The notes beneath the pieces were generated by a model. That model was not told the origin of the DNA and ran no database searches. It saw only the letters and a list, made by a program, of their open reading frames with translations. Shown here in pieces: positions 53,701 to 62,645 of a stretch of DNA of 64,000 bases. The translations under genes were made by a program, and so were the position numbers. The stretch comes from Flavobacteriaceae bacterium (lineage in GTDB: Bacteria > Bacteroidota > Bacteroidia > Flavobacteriales > Flavobacteriaceae): assembly GCA_947373225.1 (NCBI GenBank), contig CANBWX010000003.1:1-64000 (forward strand), given 5' to 3'. Within the stretch, counting starts at the first letter, position 1, and the number at the start of each line of letters is the position of its first letter.

Positions 53701-54736
53701 GAAAGCATCCGTTATCATCTAGTATGTAAATTAATTCGGAAACATTGTTTAAAACACCTCTATAGGTAACTTTAGATAATCGTATAAATTCTTCAGCCTG
53801 TTTTCGTTTAGTAATGTTTTGATGTGTACCTGATATTTTTATAGGTTTCCCATCTTTGTCCTTTTTGTTAATTCTTCCTTTATCAAGAATCCAAACCCAA
53901 TCACCATTTTTATGCTTCATTCTTAATTCACACTCATAATAATCAATTTCACCATTAATGTGTTTTTTTATCAATTCATCCGATTTTTTCAAATCATCAG
54001 GATGTGTATATTTCCTCCAAGTTTTGCTGTTAATAGGCATTAGTTCTTCGATTGTATACCCAATCATTTCAGCATATTGGTTATTGTATAAAACGTTTCC
54101 ATTAAAAAAATTCCATTCCCATGTACCTACATTTGTTCCTTTTATAATAGCAGATAATCTTTCTTTTTCTTCTCCAATGGCATACTCATGCTCTTTAGAT
54201 TTAGTCATGTCAAAGGCTGTAATATAGCAATCCTTACTATTTTCTGAGGTGATACCCGTTAGCTGAACATAGGTTATTAAACCATTTGTATTTATGAGGG
54301 TAAGATCACAGTTTACGGCAGTTTTGTATGTAAATATTTTTTCAAAAAAATCATAAAAAAGGGGTTTTGTATCTTCGGTAATGTAAAAATCAAAACGAGT
54401 ATTTATTATATGCGAGCTTTCTTTGCCAATCATTTCCCAACCAACATGATTTAGGTCAATTATAATCCCTGAACGGGAAATAGTAAAATAGCCCGATGCC
54501 GAATGATTGAATAATTCGGTATGTCTTTTTGATGTTATTTCTGCTTTGTCTTTTGCAATAACGAGTTCTTTATTCAATAATTTTAGGTATTCTTTTTCAC
54601 CTTTCAATTCTTGAATGAGTTGTAGCATTTCGGTTTTCGAAAATTGAGATTCTTGCTTTTGCATTTCTTCATCCAATAAATATTTCCTGTTTTTAATGAT
54701 ATTCTTCGATTCTGAATTGTAATTTTCATTTTTCAT
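50759..54736 (-). CDS. Multi-PAS (about 7) hybrid histidine kinase, tandem paralog of 46639-50541
   Basis: Collinear with neighbouring paralog over the full length; H-box and receiver conserved. Confidence 0.95.
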   Translation of the reverse strand: MKNENYNSESKNIIKNRKYLLDEEMQKQESQFSKTEMLQLIQELKGEKEYLKLLNKELVIAKDKAEITSKRHTELFNHSASGYFTISRSGIIIDLNHVGWEMIGKESSHIINTRFDFYITEDTKPLFYDFFEKIFTYKTAVNCDLTLINTNGLITYVQLTGITSENSKDCYITAFDMTKSKEHEYAIGEEKERLSAIIKGTNVGTWEWNFFNGNVLYNNQYAEMIGYTIEELMPINSKTWRKYTHPDDLKKSDELIKKHINGEIDYYECELRMKHKNGDWVWILDKGRINKKDKDGKPIKISGTHQNITKRKQAEEFIRLSKVTYRGVLNNVSELIYILDDNGCFLYVNEATEKKYGYERDFLIGKSPEFLSAPGKNNLNKIARAIQLARKGKPQNFYFWAITKDRIIFPKEVNLTLGTYFEKPAVIAVARDITEQNQADLKLQESENRYRLLVESSNEGILVGQGTHLKFVNKKVSEISGYSKKELLTIPFINFIHPDHREMLMENYSKRINGEVLENNYSVKFIKKDSTIKWLEFSGVKIDWEGKPASMNFITDITERKKTEKSLIESEDRYRSLVEWSPEAIVVHRNGKILYANPAATKAVKAKSDNDLIGKSIFDLIHPDYLNLMLEKSKLLVNIGDFNPMSEAKFLNLNGKIINVETQSILIIYDGEPAVQASIRDISYKKELEDLLIKVNKIARLGAWELDLSNYQFTMSDITKDILEVEKDFEINLENVFPYFNLETKRDEIFSVAEYGMKNEKKWELELYLRTGKGNDLWIKIIGETEFINGKPTRINGSFQDINERKQTQIALHKNMKELEDYKFALDESAIIAITDKNGIIKNVNDNFCKISQFSREELLGNTNKIVNSNYHSKEFFKELWRTISTGNVWRGVIKNKKKSNEFYWVDTTIVPFLDTNNKPFQYLAIRFDVTEVKNAEEEIIKAKEHAEESDRLKSAFLANMSHEIRTPMNGIIGFTNLLKEANLSSEDQQEYIKIIDESGVRLLSIINDIIDISKIESRQMEVSNTDTNINHQIEYIFNFFKPEITNKGIDFSFENGLATNEAFIKTDSEKLYAILINLVKNAIKFCDKGTINFGYNLKENNEAAELEFYVKDSGIGIPNNRQQAIFDRFIQADISDKRAFQGAGLGLSISKAYVEMLGGKIWVESEVGIGSSFYFTIPYHAKPKSETIAIKNTQEKESEIQIKKLKILIVEDDPISKLLISKAVMPFSKEILKVSTGIQAIETCRNIPDIDLVMMDINMPEMSGHEATQQIRKFNKDVIIIAQTANALSNDKKKAIDSGCNDYISKPINKEVLMRTIQKYFAEI

Positions 54737-55046
54737 AATAGGGCAATATTTATGAATTATTACTTTCGTTGATTGGCTATTTGCATCAATTATTTTTTTG
54801 TTGGTCTAAAAAGAAAATTAAATCCTAACTATGTGGAGCTTTTTCGCCTCAATTTATTTTAAATGTAATAACGGATTCTTTGTTTAAAAAACTGCAATAA
54901 ATTTTTGGAGAATTTGTATATAAATATACTAATAATTTAACTTGTAAAAAACTAAGTATTTGTTTTTTTTTAAGTTATTATTTAAAAATCAATACGTTAA
55001 TGCAATAATTTTATAAATATCACTTAGGTGAAAAAATAAACATAAA

Positions 55047-55075
55047 AAAAACACCAATTTTGAACTGGTGTTTTT
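55047..55075 (-). terminator. Terminator of agmatine deiminase gene
   Basis: AAAAACACCA / TGGTGTTTTT. Confidence 0.8.
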
Positions 55076-55103
55076 CTAATTTGAATTCGTATTTTTGGAT
55101 GTT

Positions 55104-56144
55104 TTATTCTGGAATTTGCTGGCTTAAACAATGCAAGGTACCAAAACCCCATATCAAATCTATTGCGTTAATACCTATAATTTCTCTGTCAGAAAAACAG
55201 TCGGAAATTATATTTAAAGCCTTTCTGTCATTCGCATCGTTGAATGTAGGAACCAATATACATTGGTTCAAAATTAAGAAATTAGCATAACTTGCTGGCA
55301 ATCGTAAACCATCAAAATCGATGCGTTTTGGCATTGGCAAAGTAACTATTTTCGGCGATTTTCCATTTTCTAATTTGGCATTTTGCAATCGTTTTAAGTT
55401 GTCTTGCAAAGGCTTGTAATTGTTGTCTTTAGGATCCGATTCTACGATGGTAATAATAGTATCTTCATTTACAAATCGGCATAAATCGTCAATATGACCG
55501 TGAGTATCATCGCCTTCGATGCCGTCACCTAGCCAGATTACGTTGGTAATTCCTAGATATTCTTTGAAAACAGCTTCATAATCTGCTTTGGTAAAATTGG
55601 GATTTCGAACCTGAATATCGGGATGCATTAAGCATTCTTCCGAAGTTAATAAAGTTCCTTTTCCGTTCGAATCAATCGCACCACCTTCAACAATTACAGG
55701 TTTTCCGTTATGTAAAACTTGGGTTAAAGGAATATTTAAAAATTCGCCCACTTTATGGGGAACTAATTTATCGAGTTGAATGTTTTTGTATTTTGCCCAA
55801 CCATTAAAATTGAAATTTAATGCTTCGCGTTTAGTTCCGTTTTTGATAATAATTGGCCCAGAATCGCGCATCCAGCTTCGGTTAGTTTTATAAATTAGGA
55901 AAGAAACAGTATTCATTTTAACTGCGGCTGTTTCTAGCATTTCAGTAACTTTTGCTTTCAAATTTTCATCGGCAACGATTAAAAAAACGGGTTCAAAAGT
56001 GACAACTTTCTTTATAAATTCGACAAAAGCCCATTGAATAGCTTCATATTTCCCTGGCCAATCTTTGCCATTATGTGGGAAACAAAGCAAAATTCCTTGT
56101 TGTTTTTCCCATTCGGCGGGGAATCGTCTCGTGTTTGTGGTCAT
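55104..56144 (-). CDS. aguA: Agmatine deiminase family protein
   Basis: RSWMRDSGP, NFNFNGW, VEGGAIDSNGKGTLLTSEECL, GDDTHGHIDD; MTTNTRRFPAEW start. Confidence 0.94.
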   Translation of the reverse strand: MTTNTRRFPAEWEKQQGILLCFPHNGKDWPGKYEAIQWAFVEFIKKVVTFEPVFLIVADENLKAKVTEMLETAAVKMNTVSFLIYKTNRSWMRDSGPIIIKNGTKREALNFNFNGWAKYKNIQLDKLVPHKVGEFLNIPLTQVLHNGKPVIVEGGAIDSNGKGTLLTSEECLMHPDIQVRNPNFTKADYEAVFKEYLGITNVIWLGDGIEGDDTHGHIDDLCRFVNEDTIITIVESDPKDNNYKPLQDNLKRLQNAKLENGKSPKIVTLPMPKRIDFDGLRLPASYANFLILNQCILVPTFNDANDRKALNIISDCFSDREIIGINAIDLIWGFGTLHCLSQQIPE

Positions 56145-56315
56145 GATAGTATTTTTGCAAGACAAAAGTAATGATTTACAAATAAGATAGAAAAAGTTAT
56201 TTGGAGCCGACTTAAATATTTTTTAAAAGAGTTTATCCCAAAAGGCTAAAGGAATTCAAATTATCAAATTGAAAAAGATGAAATATTGGTAAGTTGTAGC
56301 AATTTTCAAAGAAAG

Positions 56316-57602
56316 TTAAAAGACCTCTCCTAAATTAACAAAAAAACCTCTTGAACCGTCTGCGCCAACTCCATAATCTAAACAAAGATTTGCTCCAGAG
56401 TGTTTGTTTAATCGTAACCTTAACCCAAGCCCAGCACCAGGGATGGGTTTATTATATGTTGGCGAAATATCGCTAGAAAAATATTGAGCATTTCCAAAAA
56501 CTACACCACCTAATAAGCCGTTTCTGCTGATTCTATATCGATATTCACTTTCTAAATAAAACATGTTTCTACCTCTATATCTACCTTGTATATAGCCTCG
56601 TCCAGTATTGTATTGGTCATCCCAGCCCGTACTTGGTAGCATTAAATAAGGCGGTTGATTTTTGCTGGTTGTAAACCAATCAAAACTCCAAAAACTCAGT
56701 ACGTTCTTTGAACCTTCAGGAAAATGAGTGTACGTACGAATATCAGCTTGAACGGATTGCCAGTTACTTTTACTTCCCAATACGGTAGAATTAGCTCGAT
56801 AACTGATGTCACAATGCCAACCTTGCTCGGGATAAATTTGATTAAGACGATTATCGAACAAAAAATTCAAAACTAAGCCTGAGGCTAACTCTTTAGATCC
56901 TAGTTTATTATCTACTATAGTGGAAATATTTTGATTTGAATTATCAGATGGTTCTATCTGCCAAAAACTATCAAAATAGTAGCCGATGCCCAGAAAAGTA
57001 TTTTTAGTTACTTCTTTTAAAACTGTTTGATGAAACTTAAATCCTGAAAAATCAATTGAATAACCTGTGTTTGGATCGGTAGTGCCACCTAAACCAAAGA
57101 TTTGGGATGGATATTTAATATACCTTATATCGGTAATAAAATTTAATTCGTTGTCTTTTGTCCAAATGTTAGCTACAAAAGGAATAATCGATTGTTGATA
57201 TTGCGAATAAGTAAAACTAGAAGAAATGCTTGATATTTTTTGGTTTTTCGCTTCTCCAGCATAGAAACCCAAGTTAGCACTGACAATACCGGCAAAACCA
57301 GTTTGAAGCGTATAGCCTATTGCAGGCACAAGAGAAAGTTGAATTTTATGGACATCATTTTCAGTGTCTTTCGAAACTATTCTTTTCTTTTTTATAAACT
57401 TGTAATATACATCGGCCATGTCTTTTTCTTTAGCATAATCAGGTGTTTGTTCTGTAGTAATTTTATTATCTACAAATACACTTGAATTTATACCAGTATC
57501 TTGCGCTTGAAGTGTTAGCGAAAAGATTGTCAAAAGAAATAAAAAGAATACTCTCAAATAATATTTATTTAAAAAATGAAAAAGAAGATACAAAAATAAC
57601 AA
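56316..57602 (-). CDS. BamA/TamA-like outer membrane beta-barrel protein
   Basis: Signal peptide; FLFDNRLNQIYPEQGWHCDISYR and GRGYIQGRYRGRNMFYLESEYRY Omp85-like segments. Confidence 0.8.
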   Translation of the reverse strand: MLFLYLLFHFLNKYYLRVFFLFLLTIFSLTLQAQDTGINSSVFVDNKITTEQTPDYAKEKDMADVYYKFIKKKRIVSKDTENDVHKIQLSLVPAIGYTLQTGFAGIVSANLGFYAGEAKNQKISSISSSFTYSQYQQSIIPFVANIWTKDNELNFITDIRYIKYPSQIFGLGGTTDPNTGYSIDFSGFKFHQTVLKEVTKNTFLGIGYYFDSFWQIEPSDNSNQNISTIVDNKLGSKELASGLVLNFLFDNRLNQIYPEQGWHCDISYRANSTVLGSKSNWQSVQADIRTYTHFPEGSKNVLSFWSFDWFTTSKNQPPYLMLPSTGWDDQYNTGRGYIQGRYRGRNMFYLESEYRYRISRNGLLGGVVFGNAQYFSSDISPTYNKPIPGAGLGLRLRLNKHSGANLCLDYGVGADGSRGFFVNLGEVF

Positions 57603-57765
57603 ATCAATTAGTGAAGCGTAACTTATTGTGTTTTATTTAAGTTTTTTATTAAATTATTAATTCTATGGTAAGTTGTTATATACCAATTTCAATATTTAAA
57701 TATTCAAATATACTTTTACTCAAAACACCTCTAAAACCTTAGACGATCTATATTTTTTTTAATGA

Positions 57766-58653
57766 CTAATCAATGGCTCTTTTTGTAATGTCGCCAAAAG
57801 CATCTATTCGTCGGTCTCTAAAAAATGGCCAATTTTGGCGTACATTTTCTTGTAGCTCTAAATCGACTTCGGCAATCAATATTTCCTCTTTGTCGTGTGA
57901 GGCTTGCGCCAAAATTTCGCCTTGAGGACCAGCGATAAAGGAAGAACCCCAAAACTGAATTCCTGCTGTATCTGGCAAATATTGTTCTAAACCAATGCGG
58001 TTTGCGGCGGCAACATAAACACCATTCGCCACAGCGTGACCTTTCATCACGTTCATCCAAGCACCATGTTGGTTTACACCATATTCGTCTTTTTCTAGCG
58101 GATGCCAACCAATTGCTGTTGGATAAAACAAGACTTCGGCACCTTGCAAAGCCGTCAAGCGAGCCGCTTCTGGATACCATTGATCCCAACAAATTAGAGT
58201 TCCAATTTTTCCTTTATTCGTCGGAAAAGCTTTAAAACCCAAATCACCAGGCGTAAAATAGAATTTTTCGTAAAAATGAGGATCGTCCGGAATGTGCATT
58301 TTGCGGTATAATCCCGCTTCCGACCCATCAGTATCAATGATATAAGCGCTATTATGGTAAATTCCTGCCATTCTTTTTTCGAAGAAAGGAACAATAATTA
58401 CCACGCCTAATTCTTTTGCTAATGCGCTAAAAGCTATAAATGAAGTGCTATATAATGGTTCTGCCAAGGCAAAATTATCGACATCTTCGCTTTGACAAAA
58501 ATAGTGGCTGCTGTACAATTCAGGTAAAGAAATTACTTCGGCACCTTGACTGGCAGCATTTCGCACCCAACTCAAACATTTTTTTAAGTTATTTTCGGCA
58601 ACGTCGTTAAGATTCAATTGTATAACCGCTATTTTGTATTTCTTCTTTGGCAT
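57766..58653 (-). CDS. aguB: N-carbamoylputrescine amidase-like carbon-nitrogen hydrolase
   Basis: LPELY, YRKMHIPDDPHFYEKFYFTPGD, ICWDQWYPEAARL. Confidence 0.94.
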   Translation of the reverse strand: MPKKKYKIAVIQLNLNDVAENNLKKCLSWVRNAASQGAEVISLPELYSSHYFCQSEDVDNFALAEPLYSTSFIAFSALAKELGVVIIVPFFEKRMAGIYHNSAYIIDTDGSEAGLYRKMHIPDDPHFYEKFYFTPGDLGFKAFPTNKGKIGTLICWDQWYPEAARLTALQGAEVLFYPTAIGWHPLEKDEYGVNQHGAWMNVMKGHAVANGVYVAAANRIGLEQYLPDTAGIQFWGSSFIAGPQGEILAQASHDKEEILIAEVDLELQENVRQNWPFFRDRRIDAFGDITKRAID

Positions 58654-58829
58654 AAGGCAAAATTTAGATTACAAAAATAGGAATTTATGTGACTATTAAA
58701 AAACGTTTGTAAAAATAGTAGAAGCAAGGTAGGGAAATGTATTTCCGGAATGTTTAATTAGTAGCAAACCACATAAATTATGGTAACCCCAATAACTTAA
58801 ATCTATTTATTAATAAAAAACGAATAATT

Positions 58830-59111
58830 ATGGCGAATGATTTCGAAACAATCCAGAAAGAAAATATTCATTCTTTAAGATTTCCTGCTACTGAAGTATT
58901 GAAAGATAAAATGGCTATACATCAAAGAATAAGCGAATTGCATCGAGCACTTTCTTTAGGAAATCTAGAACATTCAAAAATCCGAATTTACTTTGAAGAT
59001 AGCCTTTCCAAAAAAATGGTAGAAACCACCGTTTGGGCAGTAACCGATGAAAGCGTGATTCTAAAACAAGGCGTTGGAATCCCCATTAATAGAATATTTA
59101 TGACTTTTTAA
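58830..59111 (+). CDS. Conserved hypothetical protein
   Basis: Intact 93-aa ORF followed by a terminator; no family recognised. Confidence 0.65.
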   Translation: MANDFETIQKENIHSLRFPATEVLKDKMAIHQRISELHRALSLGNLEHSKIRIYFEDSLSKKMVETTVWAVTDESVILKQGVGIPINRIFMTF

Positions 59112-59128
59112 GGTTTAAAGTGTAACAA

Positions 59129-59156
59129 AAAATACCAGTCGAAAAACTGGTATTTT
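59129..59156 (+). terminator. Terminator of 58830 gene
   Basis: AAAATACCAGT / ACTGGTATTTT. Confidence 0.85.
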
Positions 59157-59340
59157 GTTTTTATAGGACTTACTTTGAAGTCGTTTTTGGTACAGATTAC
59201 CAAATCAATCTTTTTTATCTTGTTGTTCCGTATTGTATTGATTTCCGTTGAACATGGTGTTTTCGTTGTTCATTCCGTTTGACATTCCGAGCATAAGTGC
59301 AGTAATAATTAGAATAATTTTCCTTTTTGCCCGAATATGT

Positions 59341-59451
59341 CAACAATCGTTAGCGCAGTTTTGCAAACTTTGCCCATTCCAATTAATAATTAAAGCTATC
59401 TAACTTAATTGCTGTTATTTTTTAATTATTATTGTTTCCTGTCGATTGTGG
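59341..59451. repeat. Nested imperfect inverted repeats
   Basis: CAACAATCG (59341-59349) / CGATTGTGG (59443-59451); CAATTAATAATTAA (59380-59393) / TTAATTATTATTG (59422-59434). Confidence 0.5.
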
Positions 59452-59517
59452 GACGGTTTACAAATCCGCCTATCGGGATTTTTTAAGAAAGATCATTATG
59501 AATTTAATCGTTTTCTC

Positions 59518-59592
59518 TAGCCGCGATGGGAGCAAGTATCCTTTTTGGGCTGGCGTTCAGCCCAAAAAGATGCTGCGTACAGCGGGAGGGAA
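59518..59592. repeat. REP-like palindromic element
   Basis: TAGCCGCGATGGGAGCAAGTATC-CTTTTTGGGCT-GGCGTTC-AGCCCAAAAAG-ATGCTGCGTACAGCGGGAGG; 11-bp perfect stem; locally GC-rich. Confidence 0.7.
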
Positions 59593-59668
59593 GAGGATAG
59601 AAAAACCAATCGTTCTGCTCCTAATAAAAAAAGCACCAATCTTTCGACTAGTGCTTGTTGTTTTTTAG

Positions 59669-59785
59669 TGTCATTTCGACAAAAGTCTATAATCACATTA
59701 GTTGCTCACTTTATGTGATTTGCTTCGTCTGTTTGAGCATAGCTCTCGGGTCTCCTTTGTCGAAATGACAAAAGTCTATAATCAC
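59669..59785. repeat. Nested palindrome, GTCATTTCGAC family
   Basis: TGTCATTTCGACAAA (59669-59683) / TTTGTCGAAATGACA (59756-59770); inner AATCACAT/ATGTGATT; 19-bp direct repeat GACAAAAGTCTATAATCAC at 59678 and 59767. Confidence 0.8.
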
Positions 59786-62388
59786 GAAACCAACTCACTC
59801 TGATTTCTGAATACCAATTTTCCGTCGAACGCATCAATCAAAACGATGCTATCGGTGGTGATGGTTCCTGCCAAAATCTCTTTGGATAATTGGTTTAAAA
59901 CGTCTCTTTGGATCACTCGTTTTACGGGTCTGGCTCCAAATTGCGGATCGTAACCTTTCTCGGTTAAATACCCAATGGCTTCCGGAGTCGCGTCCATAGT
60001 TATGCCTTGTAGAGCCAGCATTTTGGTCACGGATTTCAGTTGTAAGCCAACAATTTGTGCAATATTAGCGTTGGTGAGCGGCGTAAACATCACGATTTCG
60101 TCAATACGATTGATGAACTCGGGACGCACGGTTTGTTTCAATAATCCCAAAACTTCCACTTTTGCGGCTTCGATTGTGGCTTCAATACTACCTTTGAGAT
60201 TGTCAAATTTCTCCTGAATAATCTGGCTTCCCATGTTAGAAGTCATGATGATAATTGTGTTTTTAAAATCGGCCAATCGTCCTTTATTGTCCGTCAATCT
60301 TCCTTCGTCTAAAACTTGCAATAATATATTAAAAGTGTCGGGATGCGCTTTTTCGATCTCATCCAATAATATTACAGAATACGGTTTTCTACGTACGGCT
60401 TCGGTCAATTGTCCGCCTTCGTCATAGCCCACATATCCCGGAGGTGCACCTACGAGGCGGCTCACGCTGTGGCGTTCTTGGTATTCGCTCATGTCGATTC
60501 GGGTCATGGCATTTTCATCGTCGAATAAATATTCGGCTAAGGCTTTGGCCAATTCGGTTTTTCCGACACCGGTTGTTCCAAGGAAAAGGAAGGTTCCTAC
60601 AGGTTTTTTCATATCCTGTAATCCAGCACGACTTCTACGAACGGCATCGCTCACGGCTTCGATAGCTTCTTCCTGACCTACAACTCTTCGGTGTAATTCA
60701 TCTTCGAGTTTCAAGAGTTTTTCTCTTTCGCCTTGCAGCATTTTCGTTACAGGAATTCCGGTCCATTTTGCCACAACTTCAGCAATATCTTCGCGGGTAA
60801 CTTCTTCTTTTATCAAGGAAGTTCCTCCACTTTGATCTTCGGCTAATTGTTTTTGTAGCGCCTCCAATCGCTCTTGGGCTTCTTTGATTTTTCCGTATCG
60901 AATTTCGGCTACTTTTCCGTAATCGCCCTCTCGTTCGGCACGTTCGGCTTCGTATTTGAAATCTTCGATTTCAGTTTTCACGTTTTGAATGGTATCGACA
61001 ACGTCTTTCTCTGATTTCCATTTGGAATATATTTTATTACGATCGTCTTTTAGGTTGGCCAAATCCATGCCTAAAATTTTAAGTTTACTCTCGTCTTTCT
61101 CCCGTTTAATGGCTGCAATTTCGATTTCAAGTTGCATCACTTTTCGATCTAAAACATCCAATTCTTCGGGTTTCGAATTGATTTCCATTCGGATTTTCGA
61201 AGCCGCTTCATCCATTAAATCAATGGCTTTATCGGGCAAAAAACGATTGGTAATATAGCGTTGTGACAATTCGACAGCCGCAATTATGGCGTCGTCTTTT
61301 ATCTGAACTTTATGGTGGGTTTCGTATTTTTCCTTGATTCCACGAAGAATCGAAATCGCACTTTCGGTATCAGGTTCTTCGATAATTATTTTTTGAAAAC
61401 GTCTTTCGAGCGCTTTGTCTTTCTCGAAATATTTTTGATATTCGTCCAAAGTGGTTGCACCAATGGCACGCAATTCGCCACGAGCCAAAGCTGGTTTCAG
61501 GATATTTGCCGCATCCATCGCACCCTCGCCACCACCAGCGCCAACGAGCGTGTGGATTTCGTCAATGAAAAGCACAATATCACCTTCGGCAGCGGTAACT
61601 TCTTTCACGACTGATTTTAGACGTTCTTCGAATTCGCCTTTGTATTTTGCTCCGGCAATTAATGCGCCCATATCAAGCGAAAATACAATTTTGTCTTTCA
61701 GATTATCAGGTACATCGCCATCCACAATTCGGTGTGCTAAACCTTCGGCAATGGCAGTTTTACCAACTCCAGGTTCACCGACCAACATTGGATTATTTTT
61801 GGTTCTACGCGTCAAAATCTGCAAAACCCGACGAATTTCTTCGTCACGCCCAATAACGGGATCGAGTTTACCAGCTCGCGCTAATTCGTTGAGGTTTTTG
61901 GCATATTTATTCAAGGAATTATAGGTTTCCTCTGCCGAAGCCGAAGTTACTCTTTCGCCTTTTCGAAGTTCGTCAATGGCAGCTTTCAGCCCTTTTTCGG
62001 TAACACCTTGGTCTTTTAGAATTTGTGCCACTTTACTTTTCGACGCAAATATGGCCAATAATAAATGCTCAATCGAAACGAATTCATCGTTCATTTTTTT
62101 GGCGATGATCTCTGATTCGTTAAGAGTTGTGTTTGCCGTTCTGGAAAGCATGATTTCGCCACCAGTAACTTTAGGAAAACTCTGAATGGTGCTGTCTAAT
62201 ATTTGTTGGAACAACGGAACATTTACATTTAGTTTTTTCAAGATAAAAGGAGCTACATTTTCATCGACTTCAAAAATCGCCTTAAAAATGTGTTCGTTTT
62301 CTATTTGTTGTTGTCCAAAACTCTGCGCCAATTGCTGCGAAAGCTGAATGGCTTCCTGCGATTTGATAGTAAATTTATTGATGTTCAT
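59782..62388 (-). CDS. clpB: ATP-dependent disaggregase ClpB
   Basis: Two AAA+ modules ([34 protein letters not shown]), coiled-coil middle domain, Clp N domain. Confidence 0.98.
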   Translation of the reverse strand: MNINKFTIKSQEAIQLSQQLAQSFGQQQIENEHIFKAIFEVDENVAPFILKKLNVNVPLFQQILDSTIQSFPKVTGGEIMLSRTANTTLNESEIIAKKMNDEFVSIEHLLLAIFASKSKVAQILKDQGVTEKGLKAAIDELRKGERVTSASAEETYNSLNKYAKNLNELARAGKLDPVIGRDEEIRRVLQILTRRTKNNPMLVGEPGVGKTAIAEGLAHRIVDGDVPDNLKDKIVFSLDMGALIAGAKYKGEFEERLKSVVKEVTAAEGDIVLFIDEIHTLVGAGGGEGAMDAANILKPALARGELRAIGATTLDEYQKYFEKDKALERRFQKIIIEEPDTESAISILRGIKEKYETHHKVQIKDDAIIAAVELSQRYITNRFLPDKAIDLMDEAASKIRMEINSKPEELDVLDRKVMQLEIEIAAIKREKDESKLKILGMDLANLKDDRNKIYSKWKSEKDVVDTIQNVKTEIEDFKYEAERAEREGDYGKVAEIRYGKIKEAQERLEALQKQLAEDQSGGTSLIKEEVTREDIAEVVAKWTGIPVTKMLQGEREKLLKLEDELHRRVVGQEEAIEAVSDAVRRSRAGLQDMKKPVGTFLFLGTTGVGKTELAKALAEYLFDDENAMTRIDMSEYQERHSVSRLVGAPPGYVGYDEGGQLTEAVRRKPYSVILLDEIEKAHPDTFNILLQVLDEGRLTDNKGRLADFKNTIIIMTSNMGSQIIQEKFDNLKGSIEATIEAAKVEVLGLLKQTVRPEFINRIDEIVMFTPLTNANIAQIVGLQLKSVTKMLALQGITMDATPEAIGYLTEKGYDPQFGARPVKRVIQRDVLNQLSKEILAGTITTDSIVLIDAFDGKLVFRNQSELVS

Positions 62389-62565
62389 TTTACTTTTTAT
62401 TTAAAGTTTAATGTAAGTTTCTAACGTTTGAAATAAAATATCAAATCTCATTCCACTGTTAAAGTTACGACAAAATGACTGATAATGTAGATTTTTCGGA
62501 TTATTAATTAATTAGAAAAATTTAACGTAAATATCTTATTTTCAATTGTTTTAATGCCAAAAAAT

Positions 62566-62617
62566 ATCGCCACGAATTCAAGAATTAAGTTGATGTAATT
62601 CGTGAATTCGTGGCGAT
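62566..62617. repeat. Long hairpin GCCACGAATTCA...TGAATTCGTGGC between argH and clpB
   Basis: ATCGCCACGAATTCA (62566-62580) / TGAATTCGTGGCGAT (62603-62617), inner GAATTA/TAATTC. Confidence 0.8.
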
Positions 62618-62645
62618 TGGATTGAATTGAAAATGAATTTTCCTT

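Noticed and set aside
46639-54736. Tandem kinases as an assembly duplication
   Set aside because: The copies differ substantially at both DNA and protein level and in the intergenic sequence, so they are real paralogs.
59432-59668. 78-aa ORF on + strand
   Set aside because: It runs through the REP-like palindrome and a terminator-like hairpin; the protein has no sensible composition. Likely spurious.
58830-59786. CRISPR-like array in the repeat-rich gap
   Set aside because: The repeats are palindromic elements of different families, not regularly spaced direct repeats, and no cas genes are nearby.
61451-61924. 157-aa ORF antisense to clpB
   Set aside because: Opposite a highly conserved AAA+ module; typical shadow ORF.
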